Shown piece after piece: positions 62,001-64,000 of a DNA stretch of 64,000 nucleotides. The notes below the pieces were generated by a model. The model saw only the letters and a program-made list of their open reading frames with translations. It had not been told where the DNA came from and did no database searches. This stretch comes from Bacteroidales bacterium UBA1181 (GTDB taxonomy: Bacteria > Bacteroidota > Bacteroidia > Bacteroidales > Paludibacteraceae). The DNA lies in NCBI GenBank assembly GCA_002310215.1, contig DBYR01000006.1, positions 84,112 to 148,111 of the forward strand, read 5' to 3'. A program made the position numbers and the translations under genes. Each line of letters opens with the position of its first letter. Within the stretch, counting starts at the first letter, position 1.

Positions 62001-64000
62001 GCGCCATTGAGGGAGACTGGGACCTATTACTTTACCGCGGAGTACGGAAGCGTGGATAATCCGGAACTGGACAAGGTGCTTTGCTTCACAGCGGTGAAAC
62101 CTAATTCCAGCATTTGGTACAGGAACAGCAACGGGAACCAGCCTGACATACAATACTCCCTTGATTTAGGCAAGACATGGATTCCATGGCAGGCTAACGA
62201 CACCGTGGAACTAAACCGTGTGGGTGATAGGGTTTACGTCAAAGGAAACAATCCGCAAGGGTTCTCCCATGGAGAAGCATTTGTCCAGAAAACCACATCC
62301 TTCTGCATGTCGGGCGGCATCTCCGCTTCCGGTAGCGTAATGAGTCTGATTGACGGATTGGGTGAGACAACCGTAATACCTTGCGACTCCTGTTTCTATG
62401 GACTTTTTTACAGTTGCGATGCTCTCCTGAAAGCGCCGCAACTGACCGCCACCACCTTAGCAAACGCATGCTACATGTCCATGTTTAGCAGTTGTTCGAA
62501 TCTCCAGGAAGCGCCTGATTTGCCAGCCACCGAACTGGCAAGCCGTTGCTACAGTTTCATGTTCCAAGGCACGAAACTCACAACACCTCCCGTATTGCCC
62601 GCCACGAAGTTGGCTGATGGTTGTTATAACGGCATGTTCTTTATGTGCAAAGAACTCACGAAAACGCCCCAACTGCCAGCCACCGAGTTGGCGCCAAACT
62701 GTTATAGCTACATGTTCCAGTATTGTGAGAACTTAACCCAAGTGACGGACTTGCCCGCAATGAAGATGGAGGATTATTGTTATTGCGGCATGTTCTCCGA
62801 CTGCGGGAGGTTGTTGAAATCACCGGATTTACCAGCTGTCGAACTGGATTTAAACTGTTACGCGAGCATGTTCTACGCCTGCACGCTTCTGGTCCGCGCT
62901 CCCGAACTGCCAGCCACTGAATTGGCGGATGGTTGTTATAGTTCGATGTTCGTAAGGTGCGAACGCTTGACCGAAGCGCCCGAATTACCTGCTAATGAAT
63001 TGAAGAGAGAATGCTATAAAAGCATGTTCGAAAGATGCTATAGCCTGAACTACATCAAAGTGGGTGTCAAATCTTTGGACAATGATTTTTATGCCACAAA
63101 TAATTGGGTAGAAAGCGTGGATCGCAAGGGCACATTCATCTTCCCTTGCGGTAGCACGTACGATAAACACGGATATTCTGAGGTGCCGCCAAATTTTGAC
63201 ATTATCGCATCCCCTATCGTCATCTTCCAAAACCCGGACAGCACAGAACTGCAAAGAGACACCATCGATTGCGAAACGGTACCTGAATACAGGGGCGATG
63301 GTCCGACCTATGGAGACGGCCTCGTCTTCAAAAACTGGGACAAAGAACCGACCGTGCATACTACCCCAGATGTATATTACTACACTGCTGTATATGAGGA
63401 GGAAACAATCGAAATCACCAACGTGGATATTCCAGCATGCGACTCGTTCGTCCTCAAGGGCATCACCTATCACGAGAACATGGAATGGAGCGACACGCTC
63501 CGCTCTATCGCCGGGAGTGATAGCATCGTCACCTACCACGTGAACATTCATAAGAGCATTGTGGAAAGCACGACGATCGTTGCAGAGGAGAGCTACACGT
63601 GGAAGGATATCACCTACACGGAAGATGCATCTTGGGAGGATACGTTGATGACCGCCAACGGGTGCGATAGCATCGTGCACTACCAACTCATAATCCAAAG
63701 GAATTGCGTCCCAACTTCCGTCACCGATGTGAACATTCCCGCCTGCGACTCGTTCGTCTATAAGGGCATCACCTATCGTGAGAACAAGGAATGGAACGAC
63801 ACGCTATTCTCCATCAACGGATGCGACAGCATCATCGCTTACCACCTGACCGTCCACAAGAGCGTTGTGACGGAGAAGACCATCACGGCGGAGGAAAGCT
63901 ACACATGGAAGGAGTTCACCTTCACGGAAGACGCCTCGTGGGAGGATACGCTGACGACTGCTTTCGGGTGCGATAGCATCGTGCGCTACCAACTCATCAT
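59055..64000 (+). CDS. BspA-like LRR surface protein, triplicated, 3' end beyond window
   Basis: At least 1648 aa; no stop before the window edge. It begins MANTNIHLKWIITICTLLAT, a signal peptide ending near PGQAA. Three supermodules follow. Each has a cap domain of about 85 aa (GGNNPDVQYS, VYIKGNNPNGFSHGE, ISASGSVMSLIDG). Then come 11, 10 and 9 leucine-rich units of the form LPAxxLAxxCYxxMFxGCxxL. An end domain closes each (LNYIKVGVMSLDN, GTFIFPCGSTYDKHGDSEVP, IVIFQNPDS). After about residue 1452 the chain turns into C-D-S type repeats. The LRRs resemble BspA-type proteins that bind host or matrix proteins. Any sorting domain lies beyond the edge. Confidence 0.85.
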   Translation, partial: MANTNIHLKWIITICTLLATCIPGQAANWLCFTAEEDSSLIWYKNAGGNGPSISCRINDGEWEDLGEGDTVVLQHTGDKAFFRGDNPQGFSSSKERYTHFGMAGRISASGSVTSLIDGNGNSIDIPNDYCFERLFYGCEAMVNAPILSSYLLRKFCYEEMFYGCSNLTIPPELPATSMEEGCYAGLFAYCTRLKGTPILAASSLAPACYKGMFMECDSLTSAGSLIAKTLAPACYEAMFSGCSGLVRSPVLPAAEVAPSCYKAMFSGCDNLTKVAGLSAGILAESCYEEMYSGCIKLEKTQPLSAQTLAENCYAGMFSGCTNLTQVGELPTTDLEKGCFSRMFEGCTSLAEAPELSVSELAESCYESMFSGCTSLTKAPELPAKELKEKCYKNMFTDCISLNYIKVGVMSLDNEFEATDKWVEGVDDKGTFIFPCGSTYDKHGDSEVPDSFQIISSPIAIFQNPDGVVLWRDTVPCGETPEYHGDTPTYDDGLVFKDWDKELTPLTELGLYYYTAEYEIDIPVPTSWLSFMSREEGSYFSYKNFGGNNPDVQYSTDWGDTWIPLKEGERVEIENVNDRVYIKGNNPNGFSHGEETYTQFEIEGTVEISGSVMSLVDGRGASTIIPSDYCFAHLFENCKINRIMEMYPLPALTLKAHCYSYMFAGCEKLLGPVMVLPATQLEPYCYSHMFEGCTSIANPSELPAEELAEGCYSHMYSGCSYLCVFSGSFASLPATKLAPYCYSGMFSDCVSIYEAPELPASNLEDYCYEAMFSGCTILKKAPLLRAKKLAKGCYSQMFSFCESLNNVFALPAEDLSEQCYYHMFDGCTNLAEVPSLPATKTESGCYDGMFRGCANLVKAPELPAQELSQQCYRSMFEGCSSLNYIKVGVMSLDNDFEATDNWVKGVDGTGTFIFPCGSTYNKRGDSEVPKKFEIISSAIVIFQNPDSAELWRDTIGCDVAPEYKGATPTFLDGLVFSHWDKPLAPLRETGTYYFTAEYGSVDNPELDKVLCFTAVKPNSSIWYRNSNGNQPDIQYSLDLGKTWIPWQANDTVELNRVGDRVYVKGNNPQGFSHGEAFVQKTTSFCMSGGISASGSVMSLIDGLGETTVIPCDSCFYGLFYSCDALLKAPQLTATTLANACYMSMFSSCSNLQEAPDLPATELASRCYSFMFQGTKLTTPPVLPATKLADGCYNGMFFMCKELTKTPQLPATELAPNCYSYMFQYCENLTQVTDLPAMKMEDYCYCGMFSDCGRLLKSPDLPAVELDLNCYASMFYACTLLVRAPELPATELADGCYSSMFVRCERLTEAPELPANELKRECYKSMFERCYSLNYIKVGVKSLDNDFYATNNWVESVDRKGTFIFPCGSTYDKHGYSEVPPNFDIIASPIVIFQNPDSTELQRDTIDCETVPEYRGDGPTYGDGLVFKNWDKEPTVHTTPDVYYYTAVYEEETIEITNVDIPACDSFVLKGITYHENMEWSDTLRSIAGSDSIVTYHVNIHKSIVESTTIVAEESYTWKDITYTEDASWEDTLMTANGCDSIVHYQLIIQRNCVPTSVTDVNIPACDSFVYKGITYRENKEWNDTLFSINGCDSIIAYHLTVHKSVVTEKTITAEESYTWKEFTFTEDASWEDTLTTAFGCDSIVRYQLI
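59139..63390 (+). repeat. Three cap-LRR-end supermodules
   Basis: Supermodules at about 59139-60605, 60633-62046 and 62076-63390. The same anchor, AGCCTGAACTACATCAAAG, occurs at 60252, 61692 and 63042, i.e. 480 and 450 codons apart. LRR counts fall 11, 10, 9. DNA identity in the end domains is high, pointing to fairly recent internal duplication. Confidence 0.9.
63411..64000 (+). repeat. Start of a C-D-S module array in the LRR protein
   Basis: Four modules visible, alternating two kinds: IPACDSFVxKGITYxEN ... DSI and EESYTWKxxTxTEDASWEDTL ... GCDSI. The pair is duplicated with about 300-bp period (near 63424 and 63728). Same module type as in the giant protein at 31.2-34.9 kb. Confidence 0.8.

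Overview
The window is chromosomal DNA from a member of the Bacteroidota, almost certainly the order Bacteroidales. Three things point there. First, many genes are preceded by the Bacteroidota promoter form TTTG-N19-TAnnTTTG, with A-rich leaders and no Shine-Dalgarno sequence. Second, several family markers are present: long-form IspG, fused SecDF, the small DUF4295 protein beside rpmB-rpmG, the rlmH/DUF4783/nadC neighbourhood, FabK as enoyl reductase, and PorP/SprF. Third, several proteins carry type IX secretion system (T9SS) sorting domains. I saw no tRNA, rRNA, phage, IS element or CRISPR array.

Layout. 0-9 kb holds housekeeping genes: SlyD, a PagL-like outer-membrane barrel, PncC, the rpmB-rpmG-DUF4295 operon, an M15 peptidase lipoprotein and a DUF4846 lipoprotein, then a leftward DUF4783-nadC-nuclease-fabD operon and divergent rlmH. 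9-14 kb holds degenerate REP-like repeats, a membrane LytTR regulator and the fabH-fabK-fabF operon. 14-18 kb holds a secreted M6 metalloprotease with a T9SS-like tail, a candidate small RNA and a polysaccharide flippase. 18-28 kb runs rightward: LOG family protein, sacsin-like ATPase, cardiolipin synthase, DUF59 protein, LpxH, RarA, S41 protease and a sugar-nucleotidyltransferase.

28-40 kb is accessory surface biology: a glycan-binding-type lipoprotein and an operon of a 3266-residue adhesin-like protein plus a small outer-membrane barrel. 40-51 kb returns to envelope housekeeping genes, all leftward: fabG, ispG, secDF, a LemA and a TPM-domain gene, and the secG-TPR-lptE-sigma54-activator operon. 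From 51 kb the genes run rightward: ridA, then a T9SS operon (type B client, PD40/OmpA protein, PorP/SprF barrel), then a very large Cys-rich leucine-rich-repeat protein that runs off the right edge.

How it works together. Much of the window builds the envelope: fatty acids (fabD, fabHKF, fabG), lipid A (lpxH), LPS transport (lptE), cardiolipin, flippase and Sec export. The exported cargo consists of very large repeat proteins, several with T9SS signals. The most unusual material is the giant adhesin with about 25 short Cys-containing modules, the triplicated LRR protein that ends in the same module type, and a promoter-plus-terminator small RNA candidate at 16.6 kb.
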